Source: Brachycybe producta | Taxonomy: Eukaryota > Arthropoda > Diplopoda > Playtdesmida > Andrognathidae | Direction: 5' to 3' | DNA length: 64,000 nucleotides | Assembly: GCA_036925085.1 (NCBI GenBank) | Contig: JAUPFP010000021.1 | Coordinates: forward strand, 3,002,027-3,066,026 | Shown here: positions 13,363 through 25,400 of the stretch, in pieces | Position numbering within the stretch: position 1 is the first letter of the stretch | Layout of the letters: each line of letters begins with the position of its first letter | Position numbers and translations under genes: made by a program | Notes under the pieces: model-generated | The model's database searches: none | What the model saw: the letters and a program-made list of their open reading frames with translations, nothing else | Told to the model about the DNA's origin: nothing

Positions 13363-13370
13363 TATATAAA
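13363..13370 (+). promoter_or_regulatory. TATA box of the apolipophorin gene
   Basis: TATATAAA lies 66 bp before the apolipophorin ATG. This would put transcription start near 13393-13400 and give a short 5' UTR. Position and sequence fit a strongly expressed tissue-specific arthropod gene. Confidence 0.55.
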
Positions 13371-13420
13371 GTGCAGAGAGATTATAACTTGTATTATTTT
13401 ATTCTGTCCTTAAAGGTCCT

Positions 13421-13465
13421 ATGCGAAGATGGATCTTAGGACCTTTGTTGTCTTGGCACTCTTAG
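13421..13465 (+). promoter_or_regulatory. Upstream ORF overlapping the apolipophorin start
   Basis: An ATG eight bases before the apolipophorin ATG, in another frame, opens 14 codons and stops at 13465 inside exon 1. If transcription starts near 13395 this is the first ATG in the mRNA. The main ATG (GAAGATGG) has the better context, so leaky scanning is expected. Confidence 0.5.
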
Positions 13466-16400
13466 GAGTGTCGGGAACTCTTGCCGGTAAAAAGCCTTTT
13501 TATATATATTAATTTTTTTAATTTTATGAATTTCCAATTTATATTTTATTGATTCTTTTTAATTAATTTTTTTAATTGAGTTTTTTTTTTTGACAATTAA
13601 GAGTGGATAAAAAATATTGTCTTTCGTTTTTTTACTTTTCTTGTTGTAGTTGTTGAATACATAAAACATTTTACATTTTGAAAAACAAATTGGTTAACAA
13701 ACAAAAAAAACATTTTAGATTTTGAAAAAAATAAATTCATTTACAAACAAAGAAAAATTTACATTTTAAAACTAAATTCATTTACAAACAAAGAACAAAT
13801 TTCAATTTAAAAATAAATTCAATTCACAATGAAAAATAAATAAATTTGCATTTTAAAAAATATTTTGATTAAAAATTCTAATTTTAGACTAGGATTTTAA
13901 TATTTCAAAAAAACAACTTTTCAATTTAATTTTAAATTTAATTATGAATAAATGCAGTGTTTTAATTGTATCTTAATAATTTATTTTAATTTACTATTTT
14001 TAAAGTGTTATAAAAATGTTCAGAATTTTAACCAAATTTATGAATTTAAAATTTAAAATTAATTAAATCGCTTAAATCAAATAACATTATATAATTATTA
14101 TTCTATCAAAAGTGCAATGTAATTTCTTTGTTTTTTTAGATAATAAACGATAATTATGTAATTTTTAAACTTAATTTTATTGAATTTTACAGCTCCAACC
14201 GATACAAGCCGTTGTGCTGGCGAATGTACTCAAGGTAATTAATTTTTGATTAATTTAATGAAAATAATCGTTGGTTAATTTATATAAAAACTATAATAAA
14301 AGTATTTCGTTCTCGTAATTTTGACATTTTTTTTTCTTTCCAATTTTGCAACTTGTTATTTGTTGAAATAAACTTAGTTGTTGAGGTTTGGACTTTTAAA
14401 AAAAAATCTAATCCCATTGTTCATTTGATATAAAATCTGACCACCAAGTAACAGAATTTAAATTGAATATGTAATATCTTTTTTTATGGTGGGAGGCCAT
14501 TTATTTTCAGTCATATATCTCTCTCTTTAAGTGTCAAATAACAAGTTGTCAAATCCGAGAATTAATGAGGGTCATGGTCATATATTGAATTGACATTTTA
14601 AACTGTTGTTTAGTCTTTAAAAATAAACGAAAACACAGTTCATTGGTCATATGAAATTTAACTCTTTCGCTTATTTAATCAAGAAAAATGATTTTCATTT
14701 TCTATTCTGTCCAGCTACAACAGGTCCAAAGCTCAATAAAAACAATTTTATTATCAATTTCTATATTTAATTACATGGATTATAAAGTTATAAAGTTTCC
14801 TCTCTTGTTTATAATAAAAGAAATTGAATATTTCACAATTGCCACACAATTTTATTTTTCTGTCTTGTCATATTACGAAAAAAAAATTTTTTTTTTTTTG
14901 AGAGTTGTTTCGCCTCAAAAAGTGCTACTAACATTCATTTTCCAAAACATTGCTTAAAATAAAGTTAAGCTTAAACCATGACGCATGACATAATAAAAAG
15001 TCTACGGAGAGTTTTTAAGCTTAGCTTTGTTTAAGTTTCACTTAAGCTGAAGTAATGTTTTAGAATATGGCTGTGTTTTAAAAACTATAGCAGTAACTTT
15101 ATTTCTTAATAATGTTTTCATGTTGATATGTTTTAAAATAAACTCTTTATTACAGTTTTAAAATGACCAAATTTTAATCATCCGCCCATTTTTGAGATTT
15201 TTCATCCGACTTAACTGTAAAATTTATATAAAAAATTTATTTTTAAAGATTTCAACATGGAAATATTTTTAATTCAGTTACTAAAGCCAAAAGTTACATT
15301 TTTTTTTGCATATTTTCTATTTTTGGGATTTATTTTCATTTGCATCAAATGCACAATATCTAAAAATAATTTACACATTCATTAATTTTTATTTGCATAA
15401 AAGTTTTGGTCTTATTAATTACTCTTCCAGTTTTTGAAATAATTTGAATTAATTCTTTAATGTTTCATCTGAAACATAGAACTTCTTCATTTGCATATTT
15501 TGCAATGACTACTTGTAAACCTTATTAAATGATTTTTTATTTTATTGTTAAATTACAGTTTATAACCCGAAGTTTGACTATTCTCCTGGAAAGACCTACA
15601 CTTATGCGTATGAATCTTCGACTACATTGAAGTTAGCCGGAGTTACGAGTGATGAGCCCGGATTAAAACTAGCGGCCAATGCTGAAATCAGTGTTCTAAC
15701 TCCTTGCGAGTTTGCTCTGAAGGTGGACACAGTTGTTCACATTTATTAAACTCTTTAATTATTTGACGCAATTTTTCATTTATATTTTTGCAGTTGAGCA
15801 ATGTACGCTTGTCTGGTCCCAAGAATTTGCCTCAAGCCGGAGACTTCAAGAAGATTGTCGAAGAAAGACCGTTGTTGTTTTCTTTTAGTGATGGTCGAGT
15901 CAATCACGTTTGTCCCGATCCGAAAGATCCAACTTGGTCGGTCAATCTCAAGCGAGGAGTTCTGTCGACCTTTCAAAACACTATGGATAAGAACTTGGAA
16001 ACATTTGTTAGAGAGGTGACGAATAACAAAATATAGTTTAATTTGATATAATGTGTTGTATTTTCTTAAAAAATGTGGCTTCTTTTTATAGGTGGACATT
16101 GCTGGTCAGTGTGACACTCAATATGAAGTTACGGCTACGACGGGTAAGAGCACAACGGTGAACAAGCGAAAGGAACTTGCGACTTGCACGAAACGTGTCG
16201 GACGCATTACTTCTTTACAGGGAAATCCTTACGCTAGCTATTCGGTAATTACTTATGATGCAGGAATTGAAGTTCGTACCGTTTTTCGAAACAACTTTTA
16301 ATATGTTTTAAGAACAGAGCTGATTTTCAAACTTTTTGCTTATTCTACGATTCAGAAGAGCAACACTAAGAAGAAATTAGAAGTGTTTTAGAATCTAGAA

Positions 16401-19400
16401 CGGTAGCTGAATCCCTTAACAGTATTTTTCATGTTGATATCTTAGTAACATTTTATAGACGAAAATATTTAAAAAAATATTGTTCGCTTAAAATTAAGTC
16501 ATTTTCAAACTGACATAAAAAGTTTATTTTAAAAGATGCCAACATGAAAATACTTTTAAGTGGTTTAGCTACCCTTCTAGTTTCTAAAACACTTTCAAGT
16601 ATCTTCGAATTTTACTCGTGATTGAATTGAATAATCAGAGTTCAAAGGGTGTTTACCACCTTTAAGGTGGTTTCAAAGTGTAAACACCCTTTGCATTCTG
16701 GTTATTAAAGTAATTCAAAATAAAAAATGCAATTGTTGATGTTTTTATGACAATGTTTTTGAAAATGAACTTTTTATGAAATTTTTTTAAAAAGCCAAAA
16801 TTGAAGTTTTTGTGTAAAAAAGGGAAAATAATTTTAACAAATTGCTATAAATAGTTTATTTTCAAAAATATCATCATCATAATGTTATTCTTGCATTTTT
16901 CTCAAAGAAATCTTGAATTTTTTTTTGGTTTAAAGTTGCTTCAGAAAAAAAAATGGAGTTCCTCAAACTAAATTTGTATGTAAAACGTTTCATTGTTTAA
17001 TTCATTGTCATGTTCTTTTATTTATATGCAGCGTGTTCAATCACCACCATTGACGAAATCCTCTCAGAACTGTGTCCACGTTATTGCTAACAACCTAATC
17101 CAATCTGTCGAATGTGAAGAATTGCACGTTTTGCGATTGTTCGCTCGTGGAGAACTGGGTGCAACGACCGTCTCTAAGACGAAACTTACCTATCTCAAGC
17201 AAGCTAAAGGCTCTGCAAAGAACCTTCGTACGTTTCGAATTGTCTTGATCAGCTTCTGTCATATCTCGAGTTCTCGTTTTCATTAGTTTTGGTTATGTTT
17301 TCAGCACGCAAGGTTGCAGAGTCGAGCCTATTGTTTGACCACAGTGAGGATGTCACAAAATTGACAAACGATGTTGATGAGACAATCGCCGTTCTCAAGA
17401 ACATTTGCGAAAATACTCAAAATGGCCTCGGTCCTAGCGCAGCCACCGATTTCACACGATTGGTTTATCTTGTTAAACGTCTTCCAGCAGATAGCATTCG
17501 AAGAATCGACGCCAATCTCGGTTCTGGGCTATGCAATAATAATCCAAAAGCAAAGTACGAAGTTATAAATTTTCGCACAAATCAGTGAGGGGAGACTGGT
17601 AGACAATCGGGCATTTTCTCAATGGGCCGCTTAGTTTGAGAGTCAAAAGTGTTTTATTATATGACTGATTTCATAATATATCACAATACAAGTTCAAAAA
17701 TAGCACAAGAAAAAATGGATAGAAAAACTAATATTTTTAAGATGGTTTATGAACAGCTGATTTTCAAACTCTGATTTATTTTTTCTGACTTTAAGAAAAA
17801 CAAAGTTAAGCTAAGTTACAAAGTCAGCTCAATCACTTTCAAGTTGTGCTTCATTTTGCACATGAAAGATAGAAAAAATCAGAGTTTGCTAAGCGTCTAC
17901 ACTTTATAATTACCTTAACTGTAGAAAGGATAAACAAAGTAAAAGAACACATTTTTTCTTGATAGAAAAGTTATAAAATTAGGAAAATATTTGAAATTGA
18001 AAAAAACATTTCACTTCGTAAACTGAATGTGAATACCTAATAATTTTTGATGGGAAAAATAATGACTATTAATCAAGAAATGTTTTTTAAAATTTTTAAA
18101 TTTCTGAAATGTTAGGTGTAAAATTGCATAAAGTCAGAAAACGGACACGTTTATTACGTGTAAAATAGAAATATATGTACTAGGACCAAGTGAAACCTTG
18201 TTTAAAAGTATTTTTGGATTTCCATTGGGTTTGGAAATAAATTTTTATCTGCCCGATTCTTATCTTCCAGTCCACCTCTGGAATCAGAAGCAGTCTTTAA
18301 TCTGTTTTTCTTATTTTAAGGAGTACTTTCCAGAGTGCCGTGAATCAGGCTGGAACCGAAGGTTCGGTTCAGGTTCTTGTAGAATGGCTGAATAATAAAA
18401 AGATCACCGGACTTCGTGCTCGAGCATGGATCACATCTTTAGCTTTCACTCAACGGCCAAATTCTGCAACGATTGAAGCTGTCATTGTTAGTAAAATATT
18501 TATTAAATTATGAAGAAACGATTTTAATTTTTAAGATAATTTTTTGTTTTAGCCTCTAATCGATTCGCCGAATCCGAATCGAAACGCTCTATTGAGTGCT
18601 TCTTCTATTGTCCACACTTTCTGTCGTCGTAACGATCAATGCGAAAAGGATAAATCCGTTCAGAGATTTATTGAAAGGTTGGGACGTCATTTGGGAAACA
18701 AATGTAAAGCAAATAGCGTCGAAGAAGAAGACAGAGTACGATGAAGCAACAAGAATCTTTTCGTTATTTGTTAGAGAAAGTTTCTTATTGATATATTTTT
18801 AACTTTTATAGGTCATTGCTTCATTGAAAGCATTCGGAAACATCGGACATTCTGGCAAATTCTTAACCGTAATTCAGGATTGTGTCAAGGACTCGTCACT
18901 TAATATTCCGATTAGACTTGCGGCCATTGACTCTTTTAGAAGAGCTTCATACGATGAAAATGTACGAAACCATAATTCTAATTCTTACCCAAAAGTTTCA
19001 GATGAATAGTTACATAATTGGATGTAAAGATTTATGGAAGCAATTTTAAGAAAAACAAATTCCAACTTTGTTCTAGACTAGAATTGTAACTGGATTTGCT
19101 AAAATTGTTTTTATGATGATATTTTTAAAGATGGATTTACGCTGAAAAAATAGCAAAAACATTTTTAATAGCTTTTATTGTTAATTTTTCTTAATTTTGT
19201 GTTTGAAAGACAGAGTAACTTAGAGTTTGAGGGGCGTTTACACTTAAAATCCATTTTAATTTGAGTTACCTTTTTTTCTTTAAAAGACAAACCGCCTTTT
19301 GTTAAGAATCCTCGAAGATCAGACTCAGAATACGGAACTTCGTATTGCCAGTTACCTTGGTGTTATGCGACATCCTTGTAGCGATTCTCTTCAGAAAATC

Positions 19401-22400
19401 AAATGGATCTTAGACAAAGAAATTATTAATCAAGGTCTGATTTAAAAAAAAAATACTTTTCTAATTTATAATAATAACGACAATCAAAAGGTTTAATTTT
19501 TTTTTTCTAATAATTTTTTGCTAAAAATTCAGTGAACTCGTTTATCTGGACCCATTTGAAAAACTTGCAAAAGTCAAAGTCGCCTGTTAAGCACGATGTT
19601 CGAAGACTGGTCAAGAATATCGCTCTCGAGAGGAAATACGTCGACGGTCGTAAGTTCTCTAAGAACTATGCTGCTTCTTTCTACTCCGACAAATTGAACG
19701 CTGGTGGTGCCGTTGACGGAAACATCATCTTTACTCCCGAATCCTTTTTACCGAGATCTGCTTCTCTTAACGTTACCGTTGACCTTTTTGGATACAGCAT
19801 TGATATCCTGGAGGTATGGAATTAATTCATTTTTTTTACTTTTCTTTTTTATTTAAGCTATTTTTAAATGTGGCACAATTAATTTTTATTTGGACATAAG
19901 TGCAGATTTTGAGATCCTTAGCTATTTTTTTTAAAAAAGCTAAGAATCATAAGTTCTTATGATTGGAGCACACAGAGGCAACTTTTTTGAAAGACTTTTC
20001 AGCGACAAAATGACGTTGAAGTTGGCTGGGCTGTCGTCGCAATGTATTTTATATAAAAAGACGCCAACCCTAGCACACAGTTAAAAGTCGCCTTTGTGCC
20101 AAGGTTGGTCTCTTTCTGTAAAACATACATTGCGACGAAAGCTTTGCGAGCGACCTTCGGCTTATTTTTGTCGCTAAAATGTTTTTCAAAAGTCGTCTGT
20201 GTTATGCCAAAAGCCTTAATCTAAAATTGCACCTAAAATGTCTTAAGATGTTTTCAGTAGAGCAACACTGAATAGAAATTGAAAATGTGTTAGAAACTAG
20301 AACAGTGCCCGGTATTCGAGTCACTTGATAGTAATTTCATGTTGATATCTTTCAAAATAAACTTTTTATAGACAAAAGATTCAAAAATATTGTCTGTTCA
20401 CATGAACAGCTTATTTTAAAAGAAACCCTTCTTAGTTTCTAAAACACTTTCAATTTTACTCCCGAAAAACAGAATAATCTGAATTCGAGTTAATCTAAAT
20501 TTGCGCCTCAAATATCTTAAAATAAATTTTTCTGATTAAACAAAAAAACACAATTAGGTTGATGTTCGTGCCGTTAATCTCGAACATCGTTGGGAAAAGT
20601 ATTTTGGTCCAACTGGCAAACTTACCGGCAAATCCGATGAAGAACTTCAAAGCAGACTTCGTGACCGTTGGCATAAGATTAGTCAAGGCATCGAGAATGA
20701 AGCCGCAAACAAAGACCATTCCGCTCACAGACACAGAAGAGAAGCTGTTCAGAATTCCGCAAAATACAAGTCTCTTGTATCGAAAGCTGCCATCAAACCG
20801 AAAACAGAACCCGAGGGTTCGTTATCGTTGAAAGTATTCGGTAATGAAATCCGTTGGTACGATTTCCATCGCGTGGAAGATCTTTACGACAAAGAAGATC
20901 CGTATAACCTGAAGGACATCTTGAACACGGTAGGGATCTTTTTTAATGGTTTTTGGTACGGATTTTTACGATTTGCGTTTTTCTTGTTTACAGCTAGCAA
21001 CACATAAAGAGTTAGATGTGGCTCATAATGCAATGTTCTTAGACACGACTTCGACCATTCCGACCGCTTCTGGATTCCCTCTGCGATTGGATCTCAATGG
21101 TACGGCTAGCGTCGCTTTGAAACTAATTTCTCACTTCGATGTCCGTCAGTTCCTTCTAAGTCCACGACATGCTGATATCAAGAGTTTGATTCAACCAAGG
21201 TAACATTTTTAGACATTTAAAAGGTTTTCTATAATTTTTAAAGTTTTTTTTTCATTTCTGCTGTAGTGCATCCATCGAACTGGCTGGTTCTTTGATCATC
21301 GATGCCGGTGTTGTAAAGACAGGTCTTAAACTTGCATCGAGTGCGTACTCGTCTACGGGTGTCGATGGCACTCTGCTCATCAAGGAGGGAGAGTTTACGG
21401 CGAAATTAGATTTGCCGAAAGAAACTCAGGACCTTATTAAAGTCAAGTGAGTTTCACTTAAATAAAATACTTCTTTTTTGAGGAGCCATTACAAAATCTT
21501 GAAATTCTGCGTTTCAGGAGCAACATTAAGAAGAAACTGAAAGTGTTTTAAAAACTAGAAGAGTAAAAAGTGTTTTTGATACTAGATGGGTAGTGTAATC
21601 AGTTAATGATATCTTTCAAAATAAGCTTTTTTGTGCCAGTTTGAAAATGAACCAACTTTTAATCAGACAATATTTTTAAATTTTTGGTAATAAAAGGTTT
21701 ATTTTGAGAAATATCAACATTAAAATAATATTAAGTCATTGAGCTACCTTTCTAGTTTCTAAAACACTTTAAATTCGGTCCTTTTTAAAGTTGTTTTCTA
21801 TATTATGGAATTTCTTTTATTTGCATATTTTGGAAATTCAACCTAATTTTAATGTTTTAATTTCACTTCAGATCCAATTTGTATGTTGTCGACAATGACA
21901 AAGAGACACCTGTGACTCCCGTGAGTTCAACTCGTTATGAGCTTCAGGGTTGCTCTAAGCGCCTTGGCAGTTTGATCGGTGTCGAACTTTGCACCGTCAT
22001 CTCTTTGCCGAGACCTCTCGTAAATCCTCAACGTCCTTTCCTGCCTCTCGGTGGTTCATTGGAGTACGGCGTATCGCTACGCAAGACAAATCCTGAATTT
22101 CAAGGTTACCACTTCACAGCAGTTTCTAGCCAATCATCTGTAAGTAAAAATTAAAACTCGACTAATTTATTTAACCAATTATTTGAAATTTTTTTATTAT
22201 TTTTATTTTTAGCCATCAAGTGCGAACTTTAAGATATCTTTTAACACACCCGGTTCGACCAAGGATCGTGAATACACCTTAGAATATGAAGTGCAAGCTG
22301 GAAAACAGTTGCATCTTAAAGTTCGAACACCTTACAAAAAGGTTGACCTGTCAGGTGGGTGGATTTTGTTTTTGTACCGAAATCATTTCGTTTTTGTAGC

Positions 22401-25400
22401 GACTTTTAAACATTATGTAGAATGAGAATGATCTTTTTTCTGGCAACTTATAAAACAATTTTAAAATATATTTTTTGAAAATTGAAAGAGAAACTGGAAG
22501 GTGCACAATAAATAGTTCTCGTGACGATGTTTTTTAAAATAAACTTTTTATTGCAATCTATAAAAGACAATGTTTTATTCAAAAAAATGATTTCAACAAC
22601 AAAAATTTCATTTTTAAAGATGTTTTATGAACAGCGGATTTTCAAACTTTGGTTATTCTGCGTTTCACGAAATAATAATTGAAGGTGTGTTAGAAATTAG
22701 AACGGTGGCGAAATCACTTTGTAGTATTTTCATGTTAATATTGTTCAAAATAAACTTTTTAAGAGAGAAAAACAATCGTCTGTTTAAAGTTGGGATATTT
22801 TCAAACTGAATTCTAAAAGATAACAACATGAAACTGCTCTTTTAAGTAATTGATAAAGTTTTTCTTATTGTTGTTTCTATACTTTTAATCCACTTTAAAC
22901 TGACATAAAAAGATTATTTTCAAAGGTAACTTGAACTTACTTAATGCAAACTTAGACCAGTATAGAGACCTAGGAGAATAATATGGCTTAGACGCAATTT
23001 TCGTTTTACTTTTCTAGTTTTAAATGTGTTTTTCTGTTCATATGACCCAAAATGAAACTTACTGCTCTCGTAACAATGATGCTAATTAATTCAAATACTT
23101 TTTTCAGGTGACTTTAATGATGGCGGTAGTACGAGAGAAGCAAATATGGTCTTGAAAATCGATGACTCGCAGGAGTACGCTTTCCATGGAAAGACCGGCG
23201 TTGTTCATCAGGGCGATACGGTCATCTTAAATCCCACTTGGGAGATAACTCGTCCCAATAGTCCGAAAGTTGTATTGACCGGTACCATTAAACGAACTCC
23301 AGGAAAGAAATTGGAGTTCGATATAAGAGATGCACCGAACAGCGAAAGTAAACCATATCTAATCAAGGGTAAGTATTAAAAATTTAAAAAAAATACACCT
23401 AAAAATAAATGCCGTATCATTTTGTGTTATATTCGTTTTGTTATTCATCTAATTAGGAGAGTTTGAAGCAAACAACGTTCCAAACAAATCAGAATTAGAA
23501 GGTGAATTTGAATTTGTTTCTCCTGATCGTCAGAGCAAATGGTCGGCAGAGTACAAGCGAGAAGACAACGAAAACCATTTAACAAGAAATATTGAATTTA
23601 ACTACGAATCTCAGAGAAAGCTAGGAGAAAAACGATCCTTTTCATTGAAATTAAAGGTGATTAAATTACTAAATTCAGTTATCTTTCGAGAGATTTTCAT
23701 TCAAAAACAAACAGTGTCTTGTATCTGTTTTTCACGTTCTTTCTATTTCTCTTTAGCGAGAAACAAAATACGATCACACCGGATACAAATATTATCGTTT
23801 TGCCGAATGGAAAGTGGGTCGTTTATCTGAATACAACGGAAGAGTCACGGTTAACATGGAGCACAAGACGGGCGAATGGGAACACTTACTCGATGGTCGT
23901 TGGGGTCCCAACTTCGACGACGTCAGTAAGAGTTTTCACCTTGAACACCGTTACGAACTCAATCGTGTTTCGAAAGATGCTTACGAAGGAAAGGGAAAAC
24001 TTCAGTTACTCTATCCAAGACGTAACATCAATGTCGATTTGCAAACTAAATTGAATTATCAAGTGAAGCGTTTACTCGATTACGATCTCACGTTGAAATA
24101 TGGTAACGACAAGACTGTGAAGTTGTCTTTTGAATATAAAAATCAGTCTACCCGTCTTCTGAAACTCTCGGGTGAACTCAAACTCGAAATTCCGTCTCGA
24201 GAAATCATCATCAGAGATTCTGTCGAAGAAACGGGAAGTGGCGAATATAAAGGACAAACTTACATCCAATGGCAACGTGGCGAATCGCTCACCATTGATT
24301 CTTCATACAAGAACAAGGGATCCTTAGGTGTTACTCATCATGAGGTGGAAGTTGTCGCACTTCTCAACAAGCAGCAAATTCGTAAATACACTGCGCTGTT
24401 GCACTCGGAAGAGAAGAAATCTCAGCTGGTCTTGAAAGTGGTTAAACCCGACAAGACGTACGAAGTTAACTTTGAGCGTCTTAGGCCAGATACAACTCAG
24501 GGTCAAATGGAGCTGAAGGTCGTATTACCTTGGGTCGAGGGTACGGCGAAGGGAAAGAGAAGTCCAACTCAGTTGGATGCAGCTTATGATTTCAAGACCG
24601 AGAGACGTCGTGTCGTCGGATCAGTCAACATTATTGCATCTCCTTCGAACACTTTGAACTTTGATCTTCAGGTTGTTGTTTTTTTTTGGTTGAAATCTGA
24701 AACATTTACAGTGAAAACCGTTTAATACGAAATTCGTTTAACAAGAAACACAATCCAGTACCTTAAATTTCATGTTAAACAGTTTAGTCTGTCTTTTAAA
24801 AATTGTTTAACACAAAAAATTGGATAACATGAAATATATTTTCGGCATTGTTTTTTCGAATAGCATAAAAAAAATTTTCTTCTTAATACGAAATTCTGTT
24901 ACCACGAAAAAATATTCAGGTTGCTTCCACTTTGTGTTAATCAGTTTTCAGTGTATTTTAAATTCGTTTAACACGAAAAGGGATAATAAGAAAATTGGAT
25001 AATACAAAATATATTTTCGGTCTGGTCCTTCATAAAAATTCTTTCTTTTAATACGAAATACATTCAACACGAAAAAAATAATTCGTCGTGTTCCATTTCG
25101 TGTTAAACAGTTTTTTACTGTATTCAAATTATACTGTAGTCAAAAGCTGAAATATTTATTATAATTATGTGTTGTTATTGTTCTTAATAGTGGGATGCAG
25201 ATCGTGATGCAAATCAGAGGGTTACCATAGTATCGAAACTGGAGAGACGAGGCAGTGGATCCACGAGCCTCAAGTCGATAATTAACCTTCCCAATCGTGT
25301 TGTAAAGGCCGACTTCGAGGTCGATTTACCGCAAACGTTATTTAACGGAGATCATCACATTAAGACTGAAATCGAATACGCTCCGGGCAAGAATCTGAAC

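Larger units (their letters stand above)
15559..19813 (+). other. LLT (vitellogenin N-type) lipid transfer module exons
   Basis: Exons 3-12 encode the N-terminal lipid-binding module shared by vitellogenin, MTP, apoB and apolipophorin. Signatures: YNPKFDYSPGKTYTYAYES at the start of the N-sheet; paired cysteines in exons 4-6 (HVCPDP, CDTQYEV, LATCTKRVG, QNCVHV, VECEEL); and the helical domain (TEGSVQVLVEWLNNK, LGNKCKANS, LRIASYLGVMRHPCSD). It is followed by NYAASFYSDKLNAGG..FTPESFLPRSASLNV, typical of the transition into the lipid-cavity sheets. Only the order is inferred from family knowledge; the motifs are visible. Confidence 0.85.

Noticed and set aside
18246-18320. Possible extra apolipophorin exon after the acceptor-like site near 18270
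   Set aside because: Including it would break the frame between exons 7 and 8; the sequence up to 18320 fits a pyrimidine tract, and joining at 18321 gives a family-like LLT sequence.
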